NCBI GenBank assembly: GCA_900764115.1
Contig: CAAFMR010000131.1
Coordinates: 1-5,457 of the forward strand
Source: Clostridia bacterium
Lineage (GTDB): Bacteria > Bacillota > Clostridia > Oscillospirales > Acutalibacteraceae
Length of the DNA: 5,457 nt
Direction of reading: 5' to 3'
Shown here: positions 5,313 through 5,457 of the stretch, one piece after another
Numbering within the stretch: the stretch's first letter is position 1
How the letters are laid out: the number at the start of each line of letters is the position of its first letter
The notes under the pieces: model-generated
What the model was told of the DNA's origin: nothing
Seen by the model: only the letters and a program-made list of their open reading frames with translations
Databases searched by the model: none
Position numbers and translations under genes: made by a program

Positions 5313-5457
5313 ATGTCAAAAAGAAAGAACAAGAAATACAGCAAAGAACTGAAGCTTGAAGCAGTGCAAGCGTACCTGAGAGGCGAAGGGAGCCTGCGGC
5401 AAGTATGCAGACAATACGGAATTAGAGATAAAAAGCAGCTGCGCAATTGGATTTGGT
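5313..5457 (+). CDS. IS3-family transposase OrfA-like helix-turn-helix protein (5' part only)
   Basis: Only the first 48 residues are in the window; the frame runs off the right edge. The sequence begins with a basic, Lys-rich stretch (MSKRKNKKYSKELKLEAVQAY), then GEGSLRQVCRQYGI and KKQLRNWIW, at about residues 25-48. This is the helix-turn-helix pattern of IS3/IS150-type OrfA (HTH_Tnp_1), which binds the element's ends; OrfB, the DDE catalytic part, would normally follow by -1 frameshift and lies outside. The start is supported by GGGGG six bases before ATG 5313. Codons are A-rich, unlike the neighbouring sdaAA. The IS3 group is likely from the pattern; the subgroup is not determined. Confidence 0.8.
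   Translation, partial: MSKRKNKKYSKELKLEAVQAYLRGEGSLRQVCRQYGIRDKKQLRNWIW

Larger units (their letters stand above)
5246..5457 (+). mobile_element. Left part of an IS3-family-like insertion sequence (truncated by window)
   Basis: From about 5240 the composition turns A-rich, unlike the GC-rich sdaAA. The inverted repeat and an IS3-type orfA follow. The exact left end and any target duplication cannot be fixed without the right end; 5246 is the first base of the repeat arm and serves only as a working boundary. It inserted about 35 bases after the sdaAA stop, leaving that gene intact. Confidence 0.7.

Noticed and set aside
1..5457. tRNA, rRNA, CRISPR array or riboswitch
   Set aside because: Nothing on either strand resembles these; the intergenic gaps (174, 150 and about 100 bases) are accounted for by promoters, the terminator and the IS end.

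Overview
The window looks like chromosome from a GC-rich, endospore-forming anaerobic Clostridia member, of Oscillospiraceae/Ruminococcaceae type. The evidence is an intact spoIIGA-sigE sporulation pair, an oxygen-sensitive-type two-subunit Fe-S L-serine dehydratase, strong AGGAGG-type ribosome binding sites and GC-rich codon use. The exact genus cannot be read from the sequence.

Left third (1-1763, minus strand). One long reading frame runs off the left edge without a stop (at least 587 residues). It looks like a phage tail-fibre or baseplate protein: an N-terminal attachment-like domain, a coiled segment, an alanine-rich shaft, and two tandem copies of a beta-rich domain, the second cut by the window edge. 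No other phage gene is visible beside it.

Junction (1764-1937). This stretch is unusually dense. A near-consensus sigma-A promoter (TTGACA, 17 bp, TACAAT) points toward the tail gene and carries a LexA/SOS-type operator (GAAC-N4-GTTC) inside its spacer. It is followed within about 15 bases by a perfect 12-bp intrinsic terminator, an 18-bp GC palindrome and a good ribosome binding site. An SOS-type promoter that fires straight into a terminator ahead of a lone phage-like gene is the most unusual part of the window.

Middle (1938-3658). On the minus strand spoIIGA (membrane aspartic protease) overlaps sigE (pro-sigma-E) by 16 bases. Together they form the classic module in which SpoIIGA activates mother-cell sigma-E. 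The spoIIGA promoter has a TATAAT box with a Spo0A-box-like sequence 22 bp upstream, like the Spo0A-dependent promoter of Bacillus. In many relatives sigG follows sigE; here the tail-like gene does.

Right (3659-5457, plus strand). Diverging from spoIIGA, sdaAB and sdaAA overlap by 4 bases and encode the beta and alpha subunits of L-serine dehydratase (serine to pyruvate plus ammonia), driven by a TTGACA/TACAAT promoter. Just after sdaAA begins an AT-richer insertion sequence of IS3 type. A large 20-bp-armed inverted repeat precedes the start of its orfA, which runs off the right edge. The hairpin would bury the orfA ribosome binding site in read-through transcripts.
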